NCBI GenBank assembly: GCA_947468785.1
Contig: CANIMS010000080.1
Span: forward strand, 1 to 7,107
Length of the DNA stretch: 7,107 bases
Source: Betaproteobacteria bacterium
Lineage (GTDB): Bacteria; Pseudomonadota; Gammaproteobacteria; Burkholderiales; Burkholderiaceae
Reading direction: 5' to 3'
The notes below the pieces were generated by a model, which was given only the letters and a program-made list of their open reading frames with translations, was not told the DNA's origin and ran no database searches. Shown here piece by piece: positions 6,760 through 7,107 of the stretch (position 1 is its first letter; every line of letters begins with the position of its first letter). The position numbers and the translations under genes were made by a program.

Positions 6760-7107
6760 GATGTTTGCACCAATGTTTCTTGCTCTATTTGTTTGAGGTG
6801 ATGGATGAGCTCACGCAAATCATCAAGACTATGATTTGCAGAAAAGGTAATACGCAAACGTGCACTTCCAGCGGGCACAGTGGGAGGACGAATTGCAGGA
6901 ATCCAATAGCCAGCATGATCTAAAAGCTTTGCAGCTAAAAGGGCGCTTGCATTGCTACCTAAGATGACTGGTTGTATTGGCGTACTTGAGGAAAATTTTT
7001 GCCAACTAGAGAACGCCATTTCCTTTTGCCAAACTTCAATCAATTGATTTAGATGGTCACGTCGTTGTTGGCCTTCTACGCCCTCAATGAGCTCAAGACT
7101 TGTTAAG
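6756..7107 (-). CDS. bioF: 8-amino-7-oxononanoate synthase (C-terminal part)
   Basis: The last 116 residues of a PLP-dependent alpha-oxoamine synthase that condenses a pimeloyl thioester with L-alanine to 8-amino-7-oxononanoate, the first dedicated ring-precursor step of biotin synthesis. The frame stays open to the right edge, so the gene is cut by the window and is not truncated in itself. The C-terminal small domain shows TPIQPVILGSNASALLAAK, then GYWIPAIRPPTVPAGSARLR and ITFSANHSLDDL, which match BioF closely. IRPPTVPAG.ARLRI distinguishes it well from other family members such as Kbl, HemA and Spt. The PLP lysine lies beyond the edge. It ends in an ATGA overlap with bioD, forming a bioF-bioD transcription unit. 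Confidence 0.95.
   Translation of the reverse strand, partial: LTSLELIEGVEGQQRRDHLNQLIEVWQKEMAFSSWQKFSSSTPIQPVILGSNASALLAAKLLDHAGYWIPAIRPPTVPAGSARLRITFSANHSLDDLRELIHHLKQIEQETLVQTS

Overview
The window looks like ordinary chromosome of a betaproteobacterium of the Burkholderiales, most likely Polynucleobacter or a close relative. The basis is the gene order (mltA next to apaG, apaG divergent from rpe, rpe leading into trpE-trpG), the Burkholderia/Ralstonia-like protein sequences, a moderate base composition (mid-40s percent GC by eye, not counted) and very tight packing. No mobile element, RNA gene, CRISPR array, phage gene or pseudogene was seen. No gap between genes reaches 300 bases; the longest is about 115.

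Left block, minus strand, about 1-2277: rpe (ribulose-5-phosphate epimerase) runs into trpE (anthranilate synthase large subunit) through a TAATG stop/start overlap. trpE runs into trpG (glutaminase subunit, 21 codons visible before the edge) through a 17-base overlap that carries a strong ribosome site. Rpe links the pentose phosphate pools; TrpE and TrpG together turn chorismate and glutamine into anthranilate. gph, which often lies between rpe and trpE in Burkholderiales, is absent here.

Middle block, plus strand, 2327-4771: apaG diverges from rpe across only 49 bases. Then come mltA, an outer-membrane lipoprotein lytic transglycosylase, and 23 bases later an enoyl-CoA hydratase, probably in one transcript. 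The 115-base gap between apaG and mltA is almost exactly filled, on the minus strand, by a possible 37-residue single-span membrane protein. Its start codon overlaps the mltA start.

Right block, minus strand, 4784-7107: bioF (C-terminal 116 residues, entering from the right edge) and bioD overlap by ATGA and encode two steps of biotin synthesis. After 59 bases follows an M20-family amidohydrolase of the hippurate/indole-acetyl-amino-acid hydrolase type. It ends tail to tail with the enoyl-CoA hydratase.

No new multi-gene system is evident. The points most worth a second look are the 37-codon ORF with the shared CATG start, the inverted repeat over the apaG ribosome site, and the missing gph.
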